Assembly (NCBI RefSeq): GCF_000426645.1
Contig: NZ_AUFT01000001.1
Span: 496,001-560,000 of the forward strand
Length of the DNA: 64,000 bases
Direction: 5' to 3'
From: Nakamurella lactea DSM 19367
GTDB taxonomy: Bacteria > Actinomycetota > Actinomycetes > Mycobacteriales > Nakamurellaceae
Made by a program: the position numbers and the translations under genes. Under the pieces are notes generated by a model. The model did no database searches. It had not been told where the DNA came from and was given only the letters and a program-made list of their open reading frames with translations. This document shows, in pieces, positions 16,483 through 25,357 of the stretch (positions within the stretch are counted from its first letter, which is position 1; each line of letters begins with the position of its first letter).

Positions 16483-17508
16483 TCATCCGAGTGCCCCCGA
16501 CTGCGCCTCGACCTGCTCCGGGCTGTGTAGCCAGCAGGCGACGTGGTGATCGGCGGCGACGTCGAAAGATGGTGGCGCCTGCTGGGAACAGACCGCCATC
16601 GCGAAGGGGCAACGGGGGTGGAACCGACATCCGCTCGGCGGCGACACCAGCGACGGCGGCGCCCCGGAATCGCCCAGCCAGGTCTTTGTCGCCGTCTCCG
16701 GATCCGGCGCGGCGCTGAGCAGCAGTTTGGTGTACGGATGCTGCGGCGCGTTGGCGATCAGATCGGCCGGCCCGACTTCAACGACCTTCCCCGCATACAT
16801 CACCATGATCGTGTCGGCGAGGTACCGGGCAGACGCGATGTCGTGTGTCACATAGACAATGGCCAGTTGGTCACGGTCCCGCAGATCCGCCAACAGGTTC
16901 AGCACGCCGAGCCGGATCGACACGTCGAGCATCGACACCGGCTCGTCGGCGATCAATACCTCTGGCTCGACCGCAAGGGCCCTGGCGATCGACACCCGCT
17001 GCCGCTGCCCGCCCGACAGCTCATGCGGGTATTTGTCGATGAATTGCTCGGCCGGCTCCAACGCCACCCGCCGGAGCAGGCCGAGCACGCTCTCCTGCAG
17101 ATCGTCACCGGCCTTGTGGTGAATCTGTAACGGTCGGCTCAGGATGTATCTGACCGTGTGCGCCGGGTTCAGCGAGGCGAACGGATCCTGCAACACCAGC
17201 TGCACGGCGCTGCGATAGTCCTTGGTCGCCGCCGCCCGCGGGTCGATCTCCTCGCCCTTGAAGTACAACCGGCCGGACGTCAGCTTGTGCGTCCTGGCCA
17301 ACATTCGGGTGAGGGTGGACTTGCCGGAACCGCTCTCACCGACCACCGCAGTCACCGTTCCGGGCCGCAGCGCCAACGAGATGTTCTCGGCGGCGTGGAC
17401 CGTGCCCCGACGGAACCGGCCGGCTCTGACCCGGAAGTGCTTGCTGATGTCCACCGCTTCCAGCACCGCGGTCGGTTCCGGCCCGCTCCGCTCGTTGCCG
17501 GCACTCAT
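16483..17508 (-). CDS. Oligopeptide/oligosaccharide ABC transporter ATPase (DppF/OppF-like)
   Basis: A 341-residue ATPase. Walker [10 protein letters not shown], signature LSGGQRQRVSIARAL, Walker B VLIADEPVSMLD and the C-terminal oligo_HPY segment (CRFHPRCPFAMAVC) mark it as the F-type subunit of a family-5 importer. The Cys residues in that C-terminal segment may bind an Fe-S cluster, as proposed for the family. ATG 17508 overlaps the stop of the D subunit (ATGA); the longer in-frame extension upstream lies within the D gene and is not conserved in appearance. It works with the D subunit as an ATPase heterodimer. Confidence 0.93.
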   Translation of the reverse strand: MSAGNERSGPEPTAVLEAVDISKHFRVRAGRFRRGTVHAAENISLALRPGTVTAVVGESGSGKSTLTRMLARTHKLTSGRLYFKGEEIDPRAAATKDYRSAVQLVLQDPFASLNPAHTVRYILSRPLQIHHKAGDDLQESVLGLLRRVALEPAEQFIDKYPHELSGGQRQRVSIARALAVEPEVLIADEPVSMLDVSIRLGVLNLLADLRDRDQLAIVYVTHDIASARYLADTIMVMYAGKVVEVGPADLIANAPQHPYTKLLLSAAPDPETATKTWLGDSGAPPSLVSPPSGCRFHPRCPFAMAVCSQQAPPSFDVAADHHVACWLHSPEQVEAQSGALG

Positions 17509-18725
17509 GACGGATCCCTTCGCTGGATTTCCGGCCGGCCGGCGCGACCTGCGGTGTCGCGGGAGACCGGTCGGGCCACGTCCGGATCCGCCCGGGGCGG
17601 TGTCGCGCCCAGTTCCAGCGGCACCGGGCCGGTGCCGTCGTGGCGCCAGCACTGCACCTCGCGCGGGCCGGACTCGTCGGTGATCGTCAGCAGCGGTGGC
17701 TCTTCGCTACGGCAACGGTCGAGAGCAAAGCCGCAGCGCGGGTGGAACGGGCAGCCGGCAGGAACGTCCCGCAGGTCCGGCGGTGATCCCTCGATGCCGG
17801 ACATCACCTGCCGCTCGCCGTGCAACGACGGGAACGATCTGGTCAGCCCGTAGGTGTACGGGTGTCGAGGTGCCCGGAACAGCGCCTTGGCCGGCGCCTT
17901 CTCCACCAGCCGACCGGCGTACATCACCGCGATCGTGTCGGCGATCTCGATCAGCAACGACAGGTCGTGGGTGATGAACAGCACGCTGAAGCCCAGCCGC
18001 TGCCGCAGCTCCATCAGTTCTTCCAGGATCTCCCGCTGGATCACCACATCCAGCGCGGTCGTCGGCTCGTCCATGATCAGCAGGCTCGGCCGCAGAGCCA
18101 GCGCGAGCGCGATCATCACCCGCTGCCGCATGCCACCGGACAGTTCGTGCGGATAGCTGGACAGTCGGTCCTGGCTGATCCCCACCAGGTCGAGCAGTTC
18201 GATCGCCCTGGCCCGGCGTCGGCGACCCGACATCGAAGCCTCGTGCGCCTTGAGCACGTCGTCGATCAACGTGCCGATTCGCAGCACCGGATTCAGTGCG
18301 TGCAAAGCGCTCTGGAAGACGACGGCGATCTGCGACCAACGAACCGCGTGGATCACTCGGGGATCCGGGCTGAGCAGATCGATCGTGCGTGGGCGCACCG
18401 TGCCGGGAGCGCCTGTCGGCCCGTCGGCCGGCTGCTGGAAGCTGCCCTTCGGCCATTGGTAGAAGCGAACCTCACCGGCGGTGATCACCCCCGGGTCACG
18501 CAACAGTCTCGTCACCGCATAGGCCAGGGTGGATTTACCGCTGCCGCTCTCACCCGCCAGCCCGATCACCTCGCCACGATGAATGGTCAGATCCACATCG
18601 TCGACCGCGTGCACCGGTTGATCGCCGAGCCCGTAGTCGACGCTGAGCCCGCGGATCTCCAGCAGCGTCTCGGCAGGCGCCGGCGTCGTTGCGGCAGGCG
18701 ACGCCTGGCGCTCGGCGATGCTCAT
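17505..18725 (-). CDS. Oligopeptide/oligosaccharide ABC transporter ATPase (DppD/OppD-like)
   Basis: A 406-residue D-type ATPase. Walker [15 protein letters not shown], an inserted 35-residue loop before the Q-loop ([20 protein letters not shown] to [15 protein letters not shown]), signature [15 protein letters not shown], Walker [13 protein letters not shown] and the C-terminal oligo_HPY domain ([14 protein letters not shown]). The last 60 residues after the domain are Pro/Arg-rich. It overlaps both neighbours by ATGA, so the C-D-F subunits are translationally coupled. Confidence 0.93.
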   Translation of the reverse strand: MSIAERQASPAATTPAPAETLLEIRGLSVDYGLGDQPVHAVDDVDLTIHRGEVIGLAGESGSGKSTLAYAVTRLLRDPGVITAGEVRFYQWPKGSFQQPADGPTGAPGTVRPRTIDLLSPDPRVIHAVRWSQIAVVFQSALHALNPVLRIGTLIDDVLKAHEASMSGRRRRARAIELLDLVGISQDRLSSYPHELSGGMRQRVMIALALALRPSLLIMDEPTTALDVVIQREILEELMELRQRLGFSVLFITHDLSLLIEIADTIAVMYAGRLVEKAPAKALFRAPRHPYTYGLTRSFPSLHGERQVMSGIEGSPPDLRDVPAGCPFHPRCGFALDRCRSEEPPLLTITDESGPREVQCWRHDGTGPVPLELGATPPRADPDVARPVSRDTAGRAGRPEIQRRDPS

Positions 18726-19810
18726 CTGCCCTCCCCTGAGGTCGCGGGCGCGGCCGAAGGGACGGTGCGTCGGCCGATTGCCCGGGCGGAGTCGTGTCGC
18801 ACAACCGGAGTGAATCCCAGTTGTGGTCGCAATTTCACCCCGAAGGCCTTGCGTGCCTGACGCCCGCCGTCGGCCACCCTCAGCCTGGGATTGATGTACT
18901 CGTCAACGCCGAAGTTGATCAGCGCCAAACTCGTTCCGAGCAGCGCGATGGCGATGCCGGGCGGGATGTACCACCACCAGAACCCCGACTGCACAGCGGA
19001 ACTGGAGGTCGCGTCGAACAACATGGTCCCCCAGTTGTAGTCCGCCCCCGCGCTCACTACGGTGAGGAAGCCGAGGCCGACGTAGGTGCCGATGGCATAG
19101 ATCGTGGTGAACAGGAACGAGGAAGCGATCACCGCGGTCAGGTTCGGCATGATCTCGGCACGAATGATCCGCCAGGTGCTCTCGCCGCTGATCTTGGCGG
19201 CTTCGACGAAGTCGCGGCTGCGGATCGAGAGTGCCTGGGCGCGGAGGACTCTCGCTCCCCAGGCCCAACCGGTCAGCGCGATGATCACGCTCACCACCAC
19301 CGGGTTCCCGGTCCGATCCGGACCGAGGAAGGCACCGATGGCGATCAATAGCGGCAACGCCGGGATCACCAGAAAGATATTGGCCAGCATGGAGAGCACT
19401 TCGTCGACCAGACCTCCGATATAACCGGCCGCGATACCGATCACCACTGCCAGCAGGGTCGCCAGCGCGCCGGCGAGCAGCGCCACGATCATCGTCGGTC
19501 GAGTGCCGGCGAGCAGCTGGGAGAAGATGTCCCCACCGATGGTCGTCTGCCCCAGCCAGTGCAGACTGCCCGGCTGTTGCGAGGGCGCGGTCGACCCTGG
19601 CAGCGGCGGCCCTTCGAGCGGTCCGAGCGCGGACGGGTCGTGCGGGGCGATGATCGGGCCGATGATGGCCAGCAGCACAAAGATGCCCAGCAGCACCAGG
19701 CCGACCAGCATCTTCTTCGAGCGTCCGAGCCGCAGCCGACGTCCGGCTCCCTTACCGGCCGGCGGGATCGCCCCCACGGCCGGGTCCGCGGCGATGTCGA
19801 TGGTTGCCAC
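18722..19810 (-). CDS. Oligopeptide/oligosaccharide ABC transporter permease (DppC/OppC-like)
   Basis: A 362-residue permease with six expected helices. An OppC_N-like first helix (KKMLVGLVLLGIFVLLAIIG) is followed by the periplasmic APHDPSALGP segment and the permease core with the conserved loop DFVEAAKISGESTWRIIRAE. GTG 19810 is taken as the start: GGGAGG lies about ten bases upstream and the B subunit stops five bases before it. Longer in-frame starts would run antisense-like through the B gene. Confidence 0.9.
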   Translation of the reverse strand: MATIDIAADPAVGAIPPAGKGAGRRLRLGRSKKMLVGLVLLGIFVLLAIIGPIIAPHDPSALGPLEGPPLPGSTAPSQQPGSLHWLGQTTIGGDIFSQLLAGTRPTMIVALLAGALATLLAVVIGIAAGYIGGLVDEVLSMLANIFLVIPALPLLIAIGAFLGPDRTGNPVVVSVIIALTGWAWGARVLRAQALSIRSRDFVEAAKISGESTWRIIRAEIMPNLTAVIASSFLFTTIYAIGTYVGLGFLTVVSAGADYNWGTMLFDATSSSAVQSGFWWWYIPPGIAIALLGTSLALINFGVDEYINPRLRVADGGRQARKAFGVKLRPQLGFTPVVRHDSARAIGRRTVPSAAPATSGEGR

Positions 19811-19815
19811 GATGG

Positions 19816-20793
19816 TCAGGCCTCCCTTCTGGTGCGCGGATCGAGCGCGACGTACAACAGGTCGGCCAGGAAGTTGGCGGCGAGCACGACCAGAGTGATC
19901 ACCAGGAAGATGCCCTGGACCAAGGTGTAGTCCAGGCTCTTCACCGCGCTGAGCAGAATGAAGCCGATGCCCGGGTAGGAGAAGACGATCTCGGTGAGCA
20001 CCGAGCCGCCGACGACGAAACTCAGCGCCATCGCAAAGCTGGACACCTGCGGCAGTATCGCGTTGCGCGCCGCGTACCACATGACTCGGCGACGTGGCAG
20101 ACCGGCGGCCTCGGCGAGCAGCACGTAGTCCTCGTCGCGCACCGTCACCACCATGTTGCGCATGCCGATGATCCACCCGGCGAGCGAGGCGATGACGATC
20201 GTCGCCGCCGGCAGGATCCCGTGGTACACGGCATCTTTGATGAACGCCCAGTTCCAGCCGATGGTGCTGTTGAGATAGTCGTAGCCATTGATCGCCGGGA
20301 ACCAGCCCAGATGGACGGAGAAGATCAGCACCAGCAGGGTGGCCAGGAAGAAGTACGGCATCGCCTGCAGGAAGGTGGTGACCGGTAGCAGCGACTCGAG
20401 CCAGCCACCGCGCCGCCAGGCGGCGAGCATGCCGATCGCGGTGCCCAGCACGAAGCTGATCACGGTGGCGATGCCGACCAGGACCACCGTCCAGAAGAAG
20501 TGCTCGGCGATCACCTTCGTCACCGGCACGTTGCCCATGCTCATCGAGTAGCCGAGGTCGCCGTGCAGGATCATCCCCCAGAAGTGCAGGTACTGTCCCC
20601 ACAGGCCTTGCCCGGTGCCGACCCCGTACTGCAGTTCGAGAGCCTGGATCGCCTGCGGCGGAGCGCTTTTCATCTGAGCGAGAGCGGTCAGCACCGGGTC
20701 ACCGGGCACCATCCGCGGGATGAAGAAGTCAAGGGTGACGGCAGCGACCGCTGCCACCAGGTAGAAGACGACACGACGCAGGAAGATGCGCAC
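19816..20793 (-). CDS. Oligopeptide/oligosaccharide ABC transporter permease (DppB/OppB-like)
   Basis: A 325-residue permease of the B type, with the N-terminal TM-PRM-PGDP layout (LDFFIPRMVPGDP), a long external loop, and the EAA motif region LAEAAGLPRRRVMWYAARNA, followed by the C-terminal FSYPGIGFILLSA signature. The GTG start has a GAGG-like sequence only two bases upstream, so the exact start is uncertain. It is the first intact gene of the importer operon; about 85 nt upstream begins the decayed GH1 coding region. Confidence 0.9.
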   Translation of the reverse strand: MRIFLRRVVFYLVAAVAAVTLDFFIPRMVPGDPVLTALAQMKSAPPQAIQALELQYGVGTGQGLWGQYLHFWGMILHGDLGYSMSMGNVPVTKVIAEHFFWTVVLVGIATVISFVLGTAIGMLAAWRRGGWLESLLPVTTFLQAMPYFFLATLLVLIFSVHLGWFPAINGYDYLNSTIGWNWAFIKDAVYHGILPAATIVIASLAGWIIGMRNMVVTVRDEDYVLLAEAAGLPRRRVMWYAARNAILPQVSSFAMALSFVVGGSVLTEIVFSYPGIGFILLSAVKSLDYTLVQGIFLVITLVVLAANFLADLLYVALDPRTRREA

Positions 20794-20879
20794 CCCTCAC
20801 CGCCTCCCGTCGTGGCATCGGAGCCGACGCCGCGGGCTCACGCCGTCAGCTGTCCACTGCACGCCCGGTGCTCCGACGA

Positions 20880-21078
20880 TCTCGGTGGACGTGCCATCGG
20901 TGGTGGTGATCGCACCCGACTTCGCCGTGGTCCCCGTTGTGCGCCGCGCCGGCCGGCGACAGAGCGTGTCCGAGATCGACGGGCCCGCGACCGTGGCCAT
21001 CGTGGGCGCTTTTCCGATCTGGTACGCCGAGGTGGCAACACTCCAGATGAAGTCACCGGGAAACACCTTCGTGGTCAT
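20880..21078 (-). pseudogene. Decayed N-terminus of a GH1 beta-glucosidase
   Basis: From ATG 21078 the frame reads MTTKVFPGDFIWSVATSAYQI, a clear match to the start of glycoside hydrolase family 1 (FPxxFxWGVATSAYQIEGA). The homology then hops frames: AHDGHGRG in a second frame, GPSISDTLCRRP back in the first, and NGDHGEVGCDHHHRW in a third, matching the GH1 sequence NGDTGDVACDHYHRY. At least two to three single-base indels have therefore broken it, and everything beyond about codon 70 (including both catalytic Glu) is missing. It sits between lacI and the importer genes on the same strand, so it is probably the former first gene of this operon. The two regions on either side (20794-20879 and 21079-21270) hold no gene. 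Confidence 0.82.
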
Positions 21079-21198
21079 CCTTGACGACGTCCTTTCGACT
21101 TCCTGGACGGACAGTAACGGTTGGAGCGCCGCACCATCGCAATTCGGGCCTCTCGACAGTGGCGACGGGATGCCTTGCGCCACTGTGTTTTTGCCTAA

Positions 21199-21214
21199 TG
21201 CAAATCGTTATCCA
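21199..21214. promoter_or_regulatory. Candidate LacI-family operator
   Basis: TGCAAATCGTTATCCA is an imperfect palindrome (5 of 8 positions symmetric) around a central CG, the usual form of LacI-family operators. It lies in an AT-rich pocket between lacI and the GH1 relic, where a promoter for the relic and importer operon would be expected. Confidence 0.4.
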
Positions 21215-21270
21215 ATTGTCTCCCAGGGCGAAAGGTTGACCCGGACACAGCCGGATCCACCGATCGAACA

Positions 21271-22263
21271 CTAGGAGGATTCGCGAATGATCAGGGTTGT
21301 GGGAATGACATGACGACTGTGCGGAACCGTAGTGCCATTGACGAAAGACATCAACATCTGCGCCGCTGCTTCGCCCATTTCACGCAGCGGCTGATGCACG
21401 GAGCTGAGCGTGGGAACGGTCACCTCCGCCAGCGGAACATCGTCGAATCCGACAACAGCGACGTCATCGGGGATCCGGCGACCGGCGGCCAGCAGCGCAC
21501 GGATGGCACCGGCTGCCGACAGATCGTTGTGGGCGAACACCGCGTCGAACGGCAATCGGTCGGCCACCACCTGCTCGACCGCCCGTACCCCGCCGGCCAG
21601 GGTGAACTCGCCGTCCAGGACCAGTTCCGGCTCGACCGACAGACCCTCGCCGGTGTACACGTCAGCGAAGCCCTGCAGCCGTTCGACGGTGCAACCGAAC
21701 TGCTCCGACCCGCGGATCACCAGCGGCCGGCGGCGGCCGGACCCGAACAGATGGCGCGCGGCCGACGCGGCCCCGGCGTAGTTGGTGGTGGCCACCGAGG
21801 GAAAGCCCGGTTGCCTGGCCCGGTCGTCGATCATCACCACTGGCAGTCCGTTGGCGTGCAGTCCGGCGATGTAGTCCGTGGTTCCCTCGGGTTCGATCAC
21901 CACCAGACCGTCGAACGAACGCGCCGACACCTGGGAAGCGAACCTGCGCATCGACGCGTCGCCCTGGTTGCAGGTGAAGAGCATGACGCCGCGGCCGGCG
22001 GCCTCGACCGCATCGATCACGCCCTGCAGCATTTCGCCCATCCACGGCCAGGTCAGCGACGGGATCAACACTCCGACCACGTCGGTGCGACCGCGAGCCA
22101 GGCCCACGGCGCCCGAACTCGGCACATACCCGAGTTCCTCGATCACCTGCCGCACCCGGCTGGCGGTCACCTGGTCGAGCTCACCCTTGCTGTTGAGCAC
22201 CCTGGACACCGTGGTCTTGCTGACCCCGGCGCGAGCGGCGACATCGGCGATGGTGATCCGCAT
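21271..22263 (-). CDS. LacI-family transcriptional regulator
   Basis: A 330-residue repressor with the classical N-terminal helix-turn-helix (ITIADVAARAGVSKTTVSRVLN) and hinge (LARGRTDVVGVLIPSL), then a periplasmic-binding-protein-like effector domain with HNDLSAAGAIRAL and GFDDVPLAEVTVPTLSSVHQP. It presumably represses the adjacent importer operon and responds to a sugar derived from its substrate. GGGAGG lies about nine bases before ATG. All importer genes follow on the same strand after the GH1 remnant, so regulator and targets are collinear rather than divergent. Confidence 0.94.
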   Translation of the reverse strand: MRITIADVAARAGVSKTTVSRVLNSKGELDQVTASRVRQVIEELGYVPSSGAVGLARGRTDVVGVLIPSLTWPWMGEMLQGVIDAVEAAGRGVMLFTCNQGDASMRRFASQVSARSFDGLVVIEPEGTTDYIAGLHANGLPVVMIDDRARQPGFPSVATTNYAGAASAARHLFGSGRRRPLVIRGSEQFGCTVERLQGFADVYTGEGLSVEPELVLDGEFTLAGGVRAVEQVVADRLPFDAVFAHNDLSAAGAIRALLAAGRRIPDDVAVVGFDDVPLAEVTVPTLSSVHQPLREMGEAAAQMLMSFVNGTTVPHSRHVIPTTLIIRESS

Positions 22264-22373
22264 CAGCCCTGCCCTCCCGGCGTCGATGGCGAGTGAGTCC
22301 GAATCCGTTCCCGGTTTCGCGTGCCGGGCTACCCCTGAGTCCCGGCCCCGGTGTCAGGTTGTGGTGCCGACCC

Positions 22374-22409
22374 GGCCCCGGAAGCGGTTCCGGAACCGGT
22401 TCCGGGGCC
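22374..22409. terminator. 36-bp near-perfect palindrome, probable terminator
   Basis: Arms GGCCCCGGAA and TTCCGGGGCC flank CGGTTCCGGAACCG, which is itself palindromic, with only one mismatched pair overall. It lies about 80 nt past the stop of LtrA and about 110 nt before the lacI start. A terminator for LtrA is the simplest reading; it has no T-tract. An operator role for lacI autoregulation is an alternative. Confidence 0.5.
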
Positions 22410-22486
22410 AGTTTGGTCGCCTCTTGGCCCGCCGTCAATCACGAACCGGTAACGATCGGGACATCCGCGTGTGCCGGTCGGCGGCC

Positions 22487-23767
22487 TCACCCGACCGTCA
22501 GCGCCGACGCTCCGAGCCGCCGCCTGCGCAGCAGTTGGCCGTAGCCGACCTGCCACAGCACCGGCACCAGTAGCAACCAGCCGACGGCCGCAACGGGCAG
22601 TCGCGGGGCCAGCAGGCCGATCACCACTGCGGCCAGCGAGCTCGGCACCGCCCAGCCGAGAAGCCAAGCAAGGCTGGCGTTTCCGGCGATTCCGCAGACG
22701 GCGCCGACGGCGAAGTGCAATGCCAGCCCGCCGCCAAGCACCCAACCGATCACCGTCGGCAGCGACTCGCTGCTGTGCACCAATCCGCCGAGGCCGGCCG
22801 CCACCCCGACCAGTCCCAGGGTCGACAGCAGGTGCAGCGGCAGGCCGAATCTGGGCGGCAGATCGGCGAAGGTGGTGTGCGGGGCGCCGGCGAAGCCGTA
22901 GACGAAGGTCAACCACCACAGGCCGATCAGCAGTACGAAGCCGGTGATCGCGGCGGTGTCGAAGGTGTTGGTCCACTCCTCGGTCGCCGCCGCGAGTACC
23001 AATTGGGTCACCGACTCGCCGAGCACGATGATCACGAACAGGCCCAGTCGTTCGTCCAGGTGCGACCGATCGACATCGACGGCCACGAACTCCGCGGGTC
23101 GCTCACCGATTCCCCGTTGCGGCTCGCCGATCCCCCGCCGCGGCCCCCGATCCCGTCGTCGGCCCCGATCCCGCCGCTGGCCCCGATCCCGCCGGTCGCG
23201 CCGCTGCCGCTGCGCCCGCTCGGTGGCTGCCTCCACTGCCTGGTCGGCGTCCAGGCCGCCGCGCAGCAGGACCAGCAGCAGTTCCAGCACCAGGCCGGCC
23301 GCCCACAGGTAGTACTTGCCGGGAGCGTGTACCCAGAACGAGACGATCCACGGCGCGGAGGCTCCGCTGGTCTGCAGCAGCGGCCAGGAGGCCAGCACCC
23401 GCCCGGTCCGCATCGCGTTGCCGGACACGATGCCGCGCAAGGCAAGTACGGCGAACAGGAAGAGGTTGGCCCGCTGCGGATGATGCAGCGGCACGGTCGC
23501 GACCATCACCGCGATCAAGAACATCGCGATCACCAGCACCCTGGTTCTGGTCCGCTCGCCGGCGACGTTCGTGTACATCACCACCAGCACCCAGCTCAGC
23601 CAGATCGTCCCGTACATCAACGCCAGCAGGCCCACGGCGCCCAGACTCGGGTCCGTCAGGAGTCCTTCGGTCAGCACTGCGACCGCGGCCACCACGACCA
23701 GGTCGAAGAAGAGTTCTAGCCAGTTCACCGACTCCGGTCGATGGCTGTCAACAGGCCTGTCCGTCAC
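22487..23767 (-). CDS. ltrA: Low temperature requirement protein A (LtrA) family membrane protein
   Basis: A 426-residue polytopic protein with about eleven hydrophobic segments. The family signature ESVNWLELFFDLVVVAAVAVL is at the N-terminus, and LGLFVIIVLGESVTQLV in the middle. LtrA is known from Listeria as a cold-growth factor; its molecular role is unclear. GTG 23767 is placed just before the conserved region; ATG 23803, 12 codons upstream, is an equally possible start, and neither has a good ribosome binding site. The cytoplasmic loop after helix 6 is expanded by an Arg/Asp/Gly repeat encoded by tandem DNA repeats (see 23100-23196). Confidence 0.85.
   Translation of the reverse strand: MTDRPVDSHRPESVNWLELFFDLVVVAAVAVLTEGLLTDPSLGAVGLLALMYGTIWLSWVLVVMYTNVAGERTRTRVLVIAMFLIAVMVATVPLHHPQRANLFLFAVLALRGIVSGNAMRTGRVLASWPLLQTSGASAPWIVSFWVHAPGKYYLWAAGLVLELLLVLLRGGLDADQAVEAATERAQRQRRDRRDRGQRRDRGRRRDRGPRRGIGEPQRGIGERPAEFVAVDVDRSHLDERLGLFVIIVLGESVTQLVLAAATEEWTNTFDTAAITGFVLLIGLWWLTFVYGFAGAPHTTFADLPPRFGLPLHLLSTLGLVGVAAGLGGLVHSSESLPTVIGWVLGGGLALHFAVGAVCGIAGNASLAWLLGWAVPSSLAAVVIGLLAPRLPVAAVGWLLLVPVLWQVGYGQLLRRRRLGASALTVG
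23100..23196. repeat. Degenerate 18-20-nt tandem repeat inside ltrA
   Basis: About five imperfect copies built on GGCCCCGATCCCGCCG encode the loop RRDRGQRRDRGRRRDRGP and then GIGEPQRGIGERP on the reverse strand. The two central copies (from 23161 and 23179) are exactly 18 nt apart and nearly identical; the neighbours drift. Confidence 0.65.
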
Positions 23768-23820
23768 CGCCGGAAGTATCCCCGCCCGGAGCCTTCCGTG
23801 CATCCGCGCCGCGACGGGTC

Positions 23821-23849
23821 TTGACCTGTGGGCTCCGACGGTATCTGAT
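23821..23849 (+). promoter_or_regulatory. Candidate promoter of the NagZ/sugar importer operon
   Basis: TTGACC (23821-23826) and TCTGAT (23844-23849) are 17 bases apart, about 57 nt before the ATG at 23906. Downstream, the short motif ACAA recurs around CTTCCCTA (23854-23869), which could be part of a regulator site. Confidence 0.45.
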
Positions 23850-23905
23850 AGGACAACTTCCCTAACAATTAACGCCGAACCCGCCCATCGATGCAAGGAG
23901 AAGCC

Positions 23906-25348
23906 ATGAGAACCCCGCACCGCCTCCGCGCCGTCACCGCCGCCCTGTCGGTCGCCGCGCTGTTGACCGCCGGCGCCTGTTCGTCGGATTCCGGCACTGC
24001 CGGGACGTCGACACCGTCGGCCGCCGGCGCCTCGCCGGCTGCCGCGCAGTCGTCCGCCGGCGACCCGACGAGTGAAGAATCCTCGACGGCCGCCGCCGAT
24101 CCGACGACATCGGCCGGCGACTCGTCCGCCGCTCCCCCCGCAACGTCGGCCGCCGCGCCCGTCAAGGACGTGACGCTGACCGTGTGGATGCAAGGCGACA
24201 CCTTGAAGGACATCGACATCACGGCCCTCAACAAGGAGTTCCAGGCCGCCCATCCCGGGGTCACCGTTGATCTGCAGGAGCAGACCTGGGGCGAGTACAC
24301 CACCAAGGTCACCACTGGCCTGGCCGATACCTCCGGCGGTGCACCGGATGTGCTGGAGCTGGGCAATACGCAGGTCGCCCAGTTCGCCGGCGCTGGTGCG
24401 CTGCTGGAGTTGAGCGCCGACGACTTCGACAACTCGAAGACCTGGCTACAAGGGCTGAAGGAGTCGGCCACCTACGACGACAAGCTGGTGGCGGTGCCGT
24501 ACTACGCCGGGGTTCGGGTCGGCATCTATCGCACCGATCTCGCCGAGCAGGCCGGCATCAAGACGCCGTTCAACTCGCTGGACGAGTTGGAATCGGCCGG
24601 CGCGAAGCTGCTGGCCGCCCATGGCGATGACGGCTCGTATTCCGGGTTGTACTTCCCGAGCCAGTACTGGTACGAGGGCATCTCGTTCATCTGGGACGCC
24701 GGCGGCGAGATCGCCGTGCAGCAGAGCGACGGCAGCTGGAAGGGCGCGCTCGACTCCCCCGAGTCGAAGGCGGGGCTGGCCAGGCTGAAGAAGCTGGTGG
24801 ACGCCACCTCCCGCGGCGGGGAGGGTCAGAACGAGGCCGACGACGCACTGGTGATGGCGCAGGAGCAGGCGGCCATGTTCATCGACGCGTCCTGGAAGCC
24901 GGGCGTGGTCACCGCCAAGGAGGACGGCAACCCGAAGCTCGAGGGGAAGGTCGGCATCTTCGTGGTTCCGGGTAGCAAACCTGGGACGGTCATGCCGCAG
25001 TTCCTCGGCGGGTCAGACATCGCTATCAATGCCAAGACGCCGAACGCCGACCTGGCCAAGGCCTACACCAAGCTGCTGACCGGCCAGAAGTACCAGCAGG
25101 TGTTGGCGGGCAAGGGATACATCGCCAACTCGACCTCGTTCAAGCCGAAGGCAGGCGACGCCACCGCCGCCATCGTGGTGAAGGCCGCATCCACCGGCCG
25201 ATTCGTCCCGAACTCGAAGAACTGGACCAAGGTCGAGGACGGGCAGGTGCTGCAGAACATGTTCGACGCGGTGCTCACCGGCTCCAAGTCGATCGACGAT
25301 GCGACGGCCGAAGCCAGTGCGGACGTCACCAAACTGCTCAACGGCTGA
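23906..25348 (+). CDS. Sugar ABC transporter substrate-binding lipoprotein (family 1)
   Basis: A 480-residue lipoprotein with a signal peptide ending at the lipobox TAGAC, then a 60-residue Ser/Thr/Ala/Pro spacer and an SBP_bac_1 domain (LTVWMQGDTLKDIDITALNK, VDLQEQTWGEYTTKV, ALVMAQEQAAMFIDASWK). ATG 23906 lies six bases after AAGGAG; an ATG five codons earlier includes that Shine-Dalgarno and is less likely. It binds a sugar for the two permeases encoded next. Linkage to NagZ suggests GlcNAc- or MurNAc-containing sugars, as inference. Confidence 0.92.
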   Translation: MRTPHRLRAVTAALSVAALLTAGACSSDSGTAGTSTPSAAGASPAAAQSSAGDPTSEESSTAAADPTTSAGDSSAAPPATSAAAPVKDVTLTVWMQGDTLKDIDITALNKEFQAAHPGVTVDLQEQTWGEYTTKVTTGLADTSGGAPDVLELGNTQVAQFAGAGALLELSADDFDNSKTWLQGLKESATYDDKLVAVPYYAGVRVGIYRTDLAEQAGIKTPFNSLDELESAGAKLLAAHGDDGSYSGLYFPSQYWYEGISFIWDAGGEIAVQQSDGSWKGALDSPESKAGLARLKKLVDATSRGGEGQNEADDALVMAQEQAAMFIDASWKPGVVTAKEDGNPKLEGKVGIFVVPGSKPGTVMPQFLGGSDIAINAKTPNADLAKAYTKLLTGQKYQQVLAGKGYIANSTSFKPKAGDATAAIVVKAASTGRFVPNSKNWTKVEDGQVLQNMFDAVLTGSKSIDDATAEASADVTKLLNG

Positions 25349-25357
25349 CCGCACCCG

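Noticed and set aside
16483-20793. Nickel or dipeptide importer as first reading of the family-5 transporter
   Set aside because: The LacI regulator and the GH1 relic in the same operon fit an oligosaccharide substrate better; the peptide option cannot be fully excluded.
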